Source: Cordylochernes scorpioides
Taxonomy: Eukaryota; Arthropoda; Arachnida; Pseudoscorpiones; Chernetidae
NCBI GenBank assembly: GCA_030710605.1
Contig: CP092886.1
Location: forward strand, 161,556,000 to 161,619,999
Reading direction: 5' to 3'
Length of the DNA: 64,000 nucleotides
The position numbers and the translations under genes are program-made. Positions within the stretch are counted from its first letter, which is position 1; every line of letters starts with the position of its first letter. Shown here one piece after another: positions 54,913 to 64,000 of the stretch. The notes under the pieces were generated by a model. The model was not told the DNA's origin and ran no database searches. It worked only from the letters and a program-made list of their open reading frames with translations.

Positions 54913-56333
54913 CACTGCGTGACATTGAAAATGGAACACCAAGAAATAATGGCCAGAAAGTGATGAAACTCGGCAGACAGAGAGAGACAGGGACGAACAA
55001 TAAGTGATCTTTATTTCAAAATGATAGTCATAATACAGAGCGAGAACGGCGTCGGCTTAGTAGCAAGTAGGACCACCGCGGACGGCGATGCACGCAGCAA
55101 CACGTCTAGGTAGAGAGTCAATCAGAGTACGGATGGCGTCCTGAGGGATGGCTCTCCATTCCCTCTCAACCATTTGCCACAGTTCGTCTTCTGAACGCGG
55201 CTGTGGCAAGGCATGCAAACGGCGTCCAATGATGTCCCAGACGTGCTCGATTGGTGAGAGATCAGGAGAGTACGGTGGCCAGGGAAGCATCTGTACATCT
55301 TGCAGAGCTTGTTGGCTAATGCGAGCAGTGTGCGGTCGGGCGTTATCCTGCTGATAAAGGGTATTGGGTACCCCCTGAAGGTAGGGGAGTGTCACCGGTC
55401 GCAGCACATCATCAACGTATCGTTGGGCCGTCATAGTGCCCTGAATACGAAGTAAAGGTGACCTGGAATCATACGCGATTGCGCCCCAAACCATGATTCC
55501 ACGTTGTCGCACGGTGGGGCGTTCCACAATTGCTGCCGGATTGGACCTTTCTCCACGTCGACGCCACACGCGTACACGGCGACTATCACTGGACAAGCAG
55601 AAACGCGACTCATCTGAGAACAAGACCCTGTGCCATTCCGTCATCCTCGTCGATCTAGCCCGGCACCATTCCAAACGTTGGCGCCTATTCGGTGGGGTCA
55701 ATGGCAGTCTTATTAGCGGACGGCATGAGTGCAAGCCATTAGCAACCAATCGACGGGAAATTGTTCTGGTCGAGATGGAATGATCTAGGGTGTCTTGCAC
55801 ATGTTGCAGGATGGCGGTACAAGTGGCTTGTGGGGCCGCCACTGCTTGTCGAAGGATACGCCGATCCACACGTGCTGACGTCACTCTGGTTGCACCGACA
55901 TTCCTATAAATTGCCACATTTCCTTGTTCCAACCATCTTCTCCACAGTCGGTACACCGTGGACGCACCAAGGTGTGTATCAGCTGCGATTTGACGTATGG
56001 ACCAACCTGCCCTTTTCAGTCCGATCACCATGCCCCTCGTAAAAGCGTCTGTCTGCTTAAACTGCCTCCGTTTACGATGACCTGGCATTCTCTGTTATTA
56101 CACGTGTCTTTTGGCACAAGAAAAAAATTTCTACAATGATTTTCCTTGAAGAAATAACGACACGAATACTGTGTCCTTTCTGCAAGTTCCTTCCCCTATA
56201 TCTTACTCCATGTGCGCACGAGAGCTGCGCATTTTACATCTTTTGCATAACTCGGTTAGGCGCGTCTACCCTGAAATTTGCATAATTTTCTGGCCACTAT
56301 TTCTTGGTGTTCCATTTTCAATGTCACGCAGTG
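54913..56333 (-). mobile_element. Complete Tc1-like transposon, 1421 bp
   Basis: 47-bp terminal inverted repeats starting CACTGCGTGACATTGAAAAT match with one mismatch. TA dinucleotides flank both ends (54911-54912 and 56334-56335), the expected TA target duplication. A single uninterrupted transposase fills the element. Confidence 0.95.
55057..56088 (-). CDS. Tc1-like transposase, intact (343 aa)
   Basis: ATG-to-TAG frame of the usual Tc1 length. It has an N-terminal paired-like DNA-binding region with two helix-turn-helix units (AFTRGMVIGLKRAGWSIRQI, GASTVYRLWRRWLEQG, then ATCTAILQHVQDTL, STRTISRRLVANGL). The DDE catalytic core has D in HRVLFSDESRFCL, D in LYQQDNARPHTA and E in SPDLSPIEHVWD. 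I count 32 residues between the second D and the E, against 34 in Tc1 itself. It ends SLPRRVAACIAVRGG, close to the conserved Tc1 C-terminus. The enzyme cuts and pastes the element at TA sites. Intact ORF plus matching ends make recent or current activity possible. Confidence 0.95.
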   Translation of the reverse strand: MPGHRKRRQFKQTDAFTRGMVIGLKRAGWSIRQIAADTHLGASTVYRLWRRWLEQGNVAIYRNVGATRVTSARVDRRILRQAVAAPQATCTAILQHVQDTLDHSISTRTISRRLVANGLHSCRPLIRLPLTPPNRRQRLEWCRARSTRMTEWHRVLFSDESRFCLSSDSRRVRVWRRRGERSNPAAIVERPTVRQRGIMVWGAIAYDSRSPLLRIQGTMTAQRYVDDVLRPVTLPYLQGVPNTLYQQDNARPHTARISQQALQDVQMLPWPPYSPDLSPIEHVWDIIGRRLHALPQPRSEDELWQMVEREWRAIPQDAIRTLIDSLPRRVAACIAVRGGPTCY

Positions 56334-56339
56334 TATATA

Positions 56340-57015
56340 TAGATGACCATCGACATCAAAGACTTTGATTACTGACGTGGTTTAAACTGGTGCGGAGTAC
56401 ATTAAGTGTGGTGAGCTAGTTTCCAGGTAGCTTACATGTGTCGAGAGTGCTTAAAGTTTTTTTTTTTTTACCCGGAATATTTAAACACTGGATACTGCCG
56501 TTTTGTGTGCTTTGTGTCCCTGTTCCCCAAATATACCAAATTTTCCGATCAATTTGTATATATTTTTTGTGTTCTGACACATCTTAAAGATATTTTCATA
56601 TTTTAAGCACATTGTGATACGTTAAAATACCTTTCCACATCAGCTCTGATCATATTGTTAAATCTCGTATTGAAGTGTCGCCTTCATTTACAGACTGTTC
56701 CAACTTAGGATTGTAATAAATGTGGAGTCAGGTGTGGAATAAGTCGGCAGCCATGTCTATCTGAAGTAGGAAAGTAATCTATTGGAATTAAAATCCAAAA
56801 CTGTCAAAAAAGGTTATATTTATTGGATTTTCAGACGTGCCTGAGCACAATGAGAAATATTTATAGTGATTAAAGTCATAAAAATACAAATATATATAGA
56901 TGCATTTATATATGGCTGTTATATATGAAAAAAGGCGCTTTTCTTTTAAAAAATACACTAAAAATAATGCACTTTTTGTTCGTCACTCCCCAAATCGTTT
57001 ATATTCAGATCAATA
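56340..57015. other. Unassigned AT-rich sequence
   Basis: No known repeat or ORF with motif. The 65-codon frame at 56925 overlaps repeat sequence. Confidence 0.4.
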
Positions 57016-57017
57016 AA

Positions 57018-57118
57018 TTTGCCACAACACCAGCTTTAGCAAATTCAGACAAAAGCGAACCTGTAAACCATGTTTCTGGCTATGGCTCTCATCACTGTAG
57101 GGGCGGTTTGCTGAAGTC
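57018..57118 (-). repeat. Penelope-type piece with degenerate hammerhead
   Basis: CACAACACCAGCTTTAGC and, on the minus strand, GTGATGAGAGCCATAGCC then AGAAACATGG: the 24347-24790 family with the first core C changed to G and a mismatched stem II. Probably inactive. Confidence 0.6.
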
Positions 57119-57439
57119 CTAAGTGACTTGTCAGGAAATCGGCTGTCATCAAGGTGCTATTACTATATAGCTATATAGTGGTAGGGTCGATATTAGGTCA
57201 GAAAATTCTGTTGTTTTTTTTTTTTTTGCAATGTAAGTGTATTCTTTTGCGAAAATAACACATCTCCCGTTTAGAAAAGTACTTATATAATGTGTTTCGT
57301 TCTTCCCCACGTGTTTTTTTTTTTATATTGAAGATTCTACATGAACACCTTTCTACTTCTAAATTATCATATATGCATCCATTATTTTTTGTCTTTAATA
57401 TCAATACCTGACCTTTTTTATATATATTTTTATTTTTTA

Positions 57440-57735
57440 TCATTTTTCACATGAAAAGCGTATTTCCGCAAACTTAGCCTTAAACACCCATTTCTTGATT
57501 TCTCAGGAAGCCTCTGGGACCAAATTTAGCCGTAGAGGTACAGTCTGCACCATGCTGACGAGGGCCAACAGCTCGAAACGCGTTCGTGGTTGGCTTTTCT
57601 TGATTTATCAAGAAATTGGATTGGCCAAATACCATGGAGCAAGTTATATAAACATTTATTTTATTTTTGTTCCACTAGATGGCGCTCTGCCATCTAGAAA
57701 TGCTCATGTGAGCGCGGTCAGGATATGACTTTTTT
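57440..57735. mobile_element. Penelope-type terminal unit with intact-looking hammerhead
   Basis: Contains CTTGATTTCTCAGGA, the hammerhead, TTGATTTATCAAGAAA, GGATTGGCCAAATACC, AGATGGCGCTCTGCCATCT and GGTCAGGATATG. This is the 5400-6200 family in one orientation. Short frames crossing it are not genes. Confidence 0.7.
57549..57590 (+). ncRNA. Hammerhead ribozyme, complete core
   Basis: Stem I pairs 57549-57554 (ACCATG) with 57585-57590 (CGTGGT), with one G-U pair. CTGACGA is at 57555-57561. Stem II pairs 57562-57565 with 57571-57574 (GGGC/GCTC, one G-U). GAAA is at 57575-57578, then CGCGTT. Predicted cleavage is after U57584. Stem III would be ACGCGU, a palindrome that also allows a dimeric fold. 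All conserved core bases are present. Confidence 0.82.
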
Positions 57736-58038
57736 GTTATTAATATATATTATTTTATTTAATTAAAATGGCATATATTGGATCAAATAATCATTTATTT
57801 TACAAACTAGTAGAAAAGCCCGTCCAAGGACGGGATCGGCTAGAGCAGGTGGATTCCTAATTTTATTTCTCACATTCCTTTTTGATACTTAATAATATGT
57901 AATCGGAAGCGTTCGAGGTAAAATAACGTTCATGGTCCGTCAGGGATCGATCCCCTTCCGAGCGTTGCAACATTTTACCTTTCGGGTCATTTTATTGATA
58001 TTTTTTTAATTAACATTTTTACTTTAAAAGAGGTGAAC

Positions 58039-59140
58039 TTACAATGAATAAATTTCTTTGTAAACAACATTTTTGGTGAAGCAAACTGAACTATTTTCAA
58101 GAAGCCTTCCTTGCTTGCTTCCGTGGATTATTTTTATTTTAACACACTTAGAGCTTTTCACCCTAGAAAAAGCAACATATAACTGACCATGGCTAAAAAC
58201 TGGTTCAGGTAAATAGATGCCAACCATTTCAAGGGTTTGGCCTTGTGATTTATTTATTGTCATAGCGAAGGCTAATTTTACAGGGAACTGTCCCCTTCTG
58301 AGAATGAAAGGAATCTCATAATGTATTGGGGCCAAGTAAACTCTCGGAATAAATACAGATTGATCTACTGCAGTGCCAGTCCGAACTTTTGCAATAATTA
58401 AATTAGGTAACAATTTAGTTACTACTAAGCTCGTCCCGTTACAAATACCTCGCTTTGTGTTTAAGTTTCGAAGAAGCATTATGATTGCTCCAACTTATAG
58501 CTTCAGCTTATGAAGTGGCATTCCCGAAGGGTTAAAGCTGTTGAGAAATACCGGTGGATAGCTCTCATTATCTTCAGGTGTCGCATCATCTATTGAGTCT
58601 GAGCTGAAATATGTTATGGAGTCACCTTCAAGGATATCTAAAACTCGGTTGTTGATATCATCAACATCCACATTTCTGGGACAAAGTATAGCCTTATCGG
58701 TATACTGTTCAAAGTCAGAAGGAAGCAATTTATCTCCATAAATTTCTTTGACTAAATCGCCATTGCAAACCATTTCAGATGGTATTTCAAATGTATCGGA
58801 GTCTAAGCCAAGATCATTTGTTAGCTCGCCATTTCCAAGCTTTAAAAGCCAGGCACTAAACTCTGGGTCAATTGACCTAATATTATTGTCTAATTTCAAA
58901 ATATTAAATTTTTTCCATAGAGGATGAAATTTAATACTTGAATCTACAATTGCAGCTTAAGTTCCATGTGGAACAACAGGCAAAGTCTGTCGGAAGTCCC
59001 CTCCAAAGACAATGGTTTTACCACCAAGTGGTTTTTCATTTTGCATGATTTCTTTCAAGAGATTATTAATGCATCTAAGAGCATCTTTTGGTGCAATGGT
59101 AGCTTCATCATAAATAATGACATTTGCATGATCATCATTG
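58039..59140 (-). pseudogene. Helitron Pif1-type helicase, C-terminal half, two stops
   Basis: The frame starts near 59133 with NVIIYDEATIAPKDALR (Walker B), continues GGKTIVFGGDFRQTLPVV (motif III), [65 protein letters not shown] and [11 protein letters not shown] (motifs V and VI), ending at 58039. In-frame TAA codons at 58957-58959 and about 58492-58494 interrupt it. The N-terminal Walker A and the Rep nuclease are absent. Confidence 0.92.
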
Positions 59141-59747
59141 CAACATGATCATCATTTTCAGGATGCAAGGCACCTGAGCGGTGATAAATCTGTCCGTTGA
59201 TTCGGAAACAATAGGGCCCATATCCAGGAGGAGGTGCAAGGTTTGCTCCCATTGAAGCGAATGCTAGGGCACTGTTGACGGAACGGATGTTTTCCATGAA
59301 GTTCTTTGAAAGTTGATGCTTTCCAGTCATTAAACTTTCAAGTAGTTCAGAGGTTTGAATCGGTTCAAGTTCGACTTTTCCTTTGGAACAGCATTTATGA
59401 AAAGTTTTACTGTATGTCGTTTGTTCCAATTCGAAATACTTTGCTCTACATTTTGGGCAAACTTGATCAAGTTCGCCACAAAGGTGCAGGGGAATTTGAT
59501 CTTCCTCAAAACATGTCCCTGTTGGCAAAGGTAGATTATCTCCCTGTCGAATTCTTTGCATCCTCAGCCTACTGTTTTCCCTTTGAAGGGCTCTTTGATT
59601 TTCGCTCATATTCATTCGGTATTGCCGTTGTTGTTCATTATGCCGTTCTCTTACGGGTGAATTTAAATGTCTTTGTCGCTGTTGTTCAATACGACGTTGC
59701 TTTGCTTCGATGGCCTCAACAATAGAAAGGGCTCTTTTAGGAGACAT
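59055..59747 (-). pseudogene. Helitron Rep/helicase protein, N-terminal region
   Basis: The ATG frame has Arg/Gln-rich ERHNEQQRQYRMNMSENQRA repeats, the cysteine-rich VCPKCRAKYFELE and HKCCSKGKV, and the Helitron_like_N block LAFASMGANLAPPPGYGPYC, then FRINGQIYHRSGALHPEN. That domain is cut within HPEN and the frame runs out of phase into the helicase half to a stop at 59055. A direct repeat ATGATCATCATT at 59129-59159 marks the join. Confidence 0.9.
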
Positions 59748-60006
59748 TGTTTATAAAAATAAAATAATAAAGCTAAATTAAAAAAATAAAATTATTTAAA
59801 AAATATTATTCCTCAAATATTCACCGAATAAATTGCCGAAAGCAAAAAATGACTAATAAGGTCAGAATAGAATAAAATAAAGGATGAAAACAAAAACCAA
59901 ACAGACCTACAGCCGGCCACGTCACTTAACTACGTAACTTGAACACGTGACACAGAATGGACCAATCCTATTCGGCTTCAACGAACAGACGCTTTATTAT
60001 ATGTGA

Positions 60007-60180
60007 TATTTCAGTTGGCTGAACGCCAACCTTTATCGAGGTGTTATAACATTTTAAAGTGTGTCAACAAAAGGCCCTTTGGCGTTCAGCCAACTGAAAT
60101 ATTTGTAAAATAAATGATTTTTGATTCAATATATGCCTTTTTAATTAAAGATTTATCTATGTATTACTCTATTTTCCAAA
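60007..60180. repeat. Host repeat of the Helitron: PLE-type hairpin unit
   Basis: ATTTCAGTTGGCTGAACGCC at 60008 and GGCGTTCAGCCAACTGAAAT at 60084 are inverted. Followed by ATTCAATATATGCCTTTTTA, the same end as 35771-35873. Confidence 0.7.
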
Positions 60181-60247
60181 ATATTATTTCATAAGTGTGG
60201 AAGTTTGGTATTTGTGCGAAAAGTAGATACTTCTCCCTTATAAGAAA

Positions 60248-60656
60248 CTAGCCGAATGACCCGGGCAACGCCCGTGTTTTACCCGATTGAATGTTTTTAT
60301 TCAAATACTATTTGTTACAATTATAAATTGGCGCCTTGTATAAATGCATATATTAGTTAATAACTATAGCCTATGTGCTTTATCTGTCTATGTACTGTTG
60401 GCTTCCGTAGGCGTCTCTTACTGGGAAAAAGAAAGAGAGGATCCCATTTAGTTATTAACTAATATATGCATTTATTTAAGGAGCGACCCGCTCCAACACA
60501 ATAGTTACAAAACCCAAAAAGCGAGTGGGGGGGGGGGGGGGGCATGATGGGGGGGGGGGGGGGGCAAAGGTGGCGTGATCGTAGCCAACCAATAGGAGAG
60601 CGCCATTCCTAAAAAAAAAGGAAACTGCGCAACAATCTCTGCGCAGAACGCATAGA
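60248..60656 (-). mobile_element. Non-autonomous Helitron, 409 bp, same family as 42819-43231
   Basis: CTAG at plus 60248-60251 with GACCCGGGCAACGCCCG hairpin; the minus-strand 5' end TCTATGCG is at 60656 (host A opposite 60657). It carries the MITE (about 60339-60480) and long G-runs (60527-60563) at the same places as the other copy. Confidence 0.8.
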
Positions 60657-60661
60657 TTCAA

Positions 60662-60770
60662 AATAAGACACAACACCAGTTCAAGAAATTTCAGAAAAAA
60701 ATGACTGTGGTCCTCGTCAGTATAGGGGCGACTTTATCTTGCGACATCTTACAGAAAATACATTGCTTTT
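60662..60770 (-). repeat. Penelope-type piece with decayed hammerhead
   Basis: CACAACACCAG and CTCGTCAGTATAGGGGCGAC: on the minus strand CTGACGAGG is present but the GAAA strand is replaced. Same family as 24347. Confidence 0.55.
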
Positions 60771-60869
60771 TTTTGCTACATAATCATTTTAATTTCAGCA
60801 TATTAACTGTACAACGACCAAGTTCAAATGTAAATGATTCTGAAAGAACGCGCAATGGACAAATCGGTA

Positions 60870-61300
60870 TCGTTCCAGAAACCTTCCACAGTATTTACTT
60901 TAAAGGTCGTGGAACCCTCTTCGAATATTTTTGAATAAATTATTTAAATTAAGAAAAAAGGCATCTCCTGATCGTGCAACTAAAAGTTGCTGATGGCTTG
61001 CGCCTTCTGTCAGAATAAATATCAACTAATCGTTGATTTTTAATTATTCCAGAATTGGCCAAATACCCTTTCTTTATTCATCAAGAAAAGTTAACCACAT
61101 ATGTATTTCGGGATTTTGGTCCTCTTCAGCGTGGATAAATCTGTATCTCAACGACTAAACAAGCTAGTCTCTGGGGCATTAATCAATAAAGTGTATTTGG
61201 CCAATTCTGGAATAGTAAAAAAATCAACGATCAGTTTTTTCATATAATTTATCCACCTGATCCTTGTACAATTTCACTTTTGTACTATCTCTCACAAATT
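60870..61300. repeat. Penelope-type terminal unit with hammerhead-like motif
   Basis: The left arm (AAAAGGCATCTCCTGATCGT, CCAGAATTGGCCAAATACCC) and partial right arm (TATTTGGCCAATTCTGGAAT) match 5750-6200. On the minus strand CTGAAGA (plus 61123-61129), stem II GGA/TCC and GAAA (plus 61106-61109) with CCAC/GTGG stem I are present at 61093-61136, though stem III has drifted. Confidence 0.6.
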
Positions 61301-62055
61301 AATTAAAGTTCTAATGTATTTATTTGACGGCAGATGAGCTTATTGCAAAATATAAATATATGTTTCTTTAGTATAATACGATACTAATGCATTTATCCAA
61401 CGGAAAGTAGAAAATCAAAACTAAAACTAACTATCAGCAGGTCAAAGGCTTCGTCGTTGAAGACAAAGACGGGGAGGTCCCCGGAGCCGGTTGGGGAGGG
61501 CGAGCAAATAACTTGTCTCCGGCCTTGGAGGAGAACAATGGACTTCCATAAATTCGGTCCAAAAATCTTCACAGACTTCAAAAGAGCTGTCTACTTTTTT
61601 CCCAAAGAATTGTACCATCACTTCAGGTCCAGAGTCCTCAATAATTTTCTCTCCCGTTCTAAACATTTATATTTACCTATTAAATCTTTTCCAGGTCTAC
61701 AGCATATTAGGCAAACTTCACCCCACGTAGGGAACAGTGAGAAATGGGATGTCAGAGAAGGCTGATGGTACAATACCTACTAAATTGAGGTTTCTTCAAA
61801 TTTATATTTGGCCTTTCACCTATCAAGGAACACATTGGAGTTCATGACAATAGACCACTGCATTCTATGTCGGTAGGTTCAGTATACTTGGTAATAAATG
61901 ACAAAATCTTATTTCAGTATGGCGATACGTTTGAACTTGATTGCCTTCCTCAAACATTGCAATTGAGCGACCCAATCACTACGGTTCACGGATTCACCAT
62001 TTTGTAGATAGTCGAACATTATCACATCCCGTACATCCAAAAAGAAAAAAGAGAC
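61301..62055. other. GC-richer island at 61440-61690, possible exon; rest unassigned
   Basis: On the minus strand a frame at 61666-61442 (FGKKVDSSFEVCEDFWTEFM) stands out from AT-rich surroundings and on the plus strand a 102-codon frame overlaps it. I do not recognise either protein. It could be a host exon or an old element. Confidence 0.3.
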
Positions 62056-62059
62056 CATC

Positions 62060-63010
62060 ACCTTGCCAGCTGGTGGCACTAAGTTGACAACTGATGGTAC
62101 TGACTTGCCAGCTGAAGATACTAACTTGTCACAAAGCTTATGATACTAAGCTTTCAGCTAATGGTACTGACTTGAAAGTTAATTTTACTGACTTTCCAGT
62201 TGGAACTGATGTCAAATGTCACTCACTTGCCAACTGATGGTAATGACCTGCAAGCCGGTAATAATTTATCAGCTGATGGTACTGACTTTCCAGCTTATGA
62301 TACTGAGTTGTTAGTTAATGGTACTGACTAGCTAGCTAGTACTGACTTGCCAGCTGATGGTACTGACTTTCCAGATGATAGTACTTACTTGCCAGCTGAT
62401 GTTACTGACATACAAGATGATATATTAACTTTCTAGCTGATTGTACTGAGTTTCCAGTTGATGGCAATCACACGTCAGATGATGGTGCAGGCTTGCCAGC
62501 TAATGTTACTGACAGGTGAGCTGTTGATACTCACTTCCAAACTAATGTACTGACAAGTCAGCTAATGGTACTGGCATGCCAGCTGAAGGCACTGACTTAT
62601 GAACTGTTGATACTCACTTGTCAGCTAATGGTACTGACATGTGAGCTGTTGATACTCACCTGCCAGCTAATGGCGCTGACATGTGAGCTACCAATGCTCA
62701 GTTTCCAGCTAATGGCACTGACATGTCAGCTGATGGTACTGACATATGAACTGTTGATACTCACTTGTCAGCTAATGGCACCGACATGTCATCTGATGGT
62801 ACTGCCATATGTACTGTTGATACTCACTTGCCATCTGATGGTACTGACATGTGAGCCGTTGATATTCACTTTCCAGCTAATGGTACTGACATGCCAGCTG
62901 AAGGCACTGACATGTTAACTGTTGATACTCACATTAGATATGATGCTACTGACTTTCCAACTGATGGTACTGACATACGAGCCGTTTATACAGCCGTTTT
63001 CAGCTGATGT
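62060..63010 (+). repeat. Degenerate 20-22-bp tandem repeat
   Basis: Units like TGCCAGCTGATGGTACTGAC repeat over 40 times. Between 62560 and 62930 a higher-order pattern alternates GACATGTGAGCTGTTGATAC with TCACTTGCCAGCTAATGG-type units. The 117-codon frame 62565-62918 (repeating LTCELLILTCQLMA) is a product of this repeat. Confidence 0.93.
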
Positions 63011-63011
63011 A

Positions 63012-63200
63012 CACTCATAGACAAGGCTTAAGAAAGTGTCAAGTCTTTGATATCGCCTGTGGTCTTTTTTTTTTCTACGTAGAAAGAGGCAATTTTGTTC
63101 ACACTTGGTTATCTCGTGTGTCTTCAATAAAGGTCACTGTGATATCTTTCAGAGTTATTGTCTGAATCCCGACATACATACTAAAAGGTACATCGGCAAT
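63012..63200. mobile_element. MITE, CACTCATGGACAAAAC family, right end lost
   Basis: Starts CACTCATAGACAAGGCTTAA after TA and matches the family through CTTCAATAAAGGTCACTGTG and ATACTAAAAGGTAC, then diverges before the right terminal repeat. Confidence 0.7.
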
Positions 63201-64000
63201 TCATTCTAATGTTATTTTTTTGTCACAATTTTTCATTAAAGAAAATATTTTACCAGAAAGTATTTAAAATGCGAATGTAAAAGTTCATCATTTGTGATCT
63301 TATCCGAGATAATTCGGCATGGTCTAACCACAAAATTACTTAAATACATAGAGATATTCACATACAGTAATTAAAGAAGATCTCTTAACATAAATTCAGA
63401 ATAAAATAAGAGGATGAAGTATTCTGTAATTACCAGATATTAAAATAATATCAAAGAGTTGTGTTCATAGATCATGAGAATGGCCGTTTACATAGAGGCA
63501 TCTCCTGCACGAGATCTATTTTTTCTTCTGTTCTAATCTATGTACATAAGAGATAAAGAGTCTAAAGCGATTGTCCCGACTATTTAACTTAGGTAGGAAG
63601 TCGTAAAGGTTTCAAGGTGGGAAGACCAAGACCTTTGTGAAAGAAAGCAGGAAGCCATTTATTTCAGAAATTAGAGTTTTCTAAATAGACAAGAGGATGT
63701 CTATTCAAACTGACGTCTGTGACTAAGCAGTGGGTATTGCAGTTAATGATGTTTGCCAAGGGGTTCTGCAGAAAGAAAATTGGCCAGTTGGGGCTTTAGA
63801 AAGAGGGATAAAACAACATGTCCACAAGAAGGTAAATATTGGTGGTTACGGCTAATTTAGAAATAAAACCATGTTCATTATCAGCACTGGTAAAATATTG
63901 GTAAATTATTTTAACAAATGATATACAATAGATTATGATTTGGTTTTATTTTATTATATTTCATTGTTTTTATCTAACTTTGTATATAAAAATATCGAGC
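63201..64000. other. Unassigned sequence to the right edge
   Basis: No gene, RNA or repeat from this window is recognised. Confidence 0.45.

Larger units (their letters stand above)
57807..60006 (-). mobile_element. Helitron, 2200 bp, with deleted Rep/helicase gene
   Basis: The minus-strand 5' end TCACATATAATAAAGC starts at 60006 and the 3' end has a CCCGTCC/GGACGGG hairpin (2-nt loop), CTTTTCTA and CTAG at plus 57810-57807. Host A and T flank it (plus T 60007 and A 57806). The interrupted host repeat is present unbroken as TTACAAATATTTCAG on the minus strand of 60095-60120, confirming both ends. The gene inside joins a Rep N-terminal region to the helicase C-terminal half. Confidence 0.95.

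Noticed and set aside
62565..62918. 117-codon Leu/Cys-rich repeating frame
   Set aside because: Product of the degenerate 20-22-bp tandem repeat.

Overview
The window is AT-rich, repeat-dominated DNA from an animal nucleus, most likely an invertebrate. The evidence is a GT31 glycosyltransferase exon with a splice acceptor, a RACK1 open frame, U6 snRNA copies and an animal-type mobile element set: Penelope-like elements (PLEs), Helitrons, Tc1/mariner, Ty3/gypsy and tRNA-derived SINEs. An arthropod-like TCAGT initiator in one LTR is a weak hint. The species cannot be fixed from sequence alone. There is no bacterial-style gene organisation, no CRISPR array and no operon. Only three long open frames look possibly functional: the GT31 exon at 3429-4387 (+), RACK1 at 44508-45458 (-) and a Tc1-like transposase at 55057-56088 (-). 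Almost everything else is mobile or tandemly repeated DNA.

Layout. 1-550: 92-bp satellite. 780-3390: SINE and PLE debris and a TG-rich microsatellite. 3429-4520: GT31 terminal exon and poly(A) signal. 5400-6260: a palindromic PLE unit holding a hammerhead ribozyme (HHR). 7186-8300: 48-53-bp satellite. 9230-21380: a higher-order repeat (HOR) with four units, each made of a SINE piece, a 55-bp minisatellite, about 1.4 kb of unique sequence and an array of 70-bp hammerhead-like monomers. Unit 1 is interrupted by a 1438-bp Helitron that the other three lack. 24347-24790: inverted-repeat PLE with one HHR per arm. 27090-28435: 93-bp satellite with a SINE inserted. 30313-35723: Helitron, a 3.5-kb non-coding LTR element with near-identical 581-bp LTRs, then a second Helitron. 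35889-36785: PLE reverse transcriptase and GIY-YIG endonuclease remnant. 40829-43273: Helitrons, one of which splits a U6 retroposon. 43850-45800: a Tc1-like pseudogene split by a RACK1 retrocopy plus a head-to-head U6 copy. 48856-54896: decayed Ty3/gypsy element with an extra 3' ORF. 54913-56333: complete Tc1-like transposon. 57440-61300: a further HHR-bearing PLE unit, a 2200-bp coding Helitron remnant and a 409-bp Helitron. 62060-63010: degenerate 20-22-bp tandem repeat.

The unifying theme is self-cleaving-RNA retroelements with LINE-type retroposition and Helitron nesting. Hammerhead cores (CUGANGA, stem II, GAAA) recur in at least three PLE-type families. In two of them stem III would be a very short palindrome (ACGU or ACGCGU), as expected for HHRs that act as dimers in tandem arrays. 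Target-site duplications or filled/empty comparisons within the window give exact boundaries for several insertions, so part of their order can be read directly. All structural and family assignments were made by eye without database searches.
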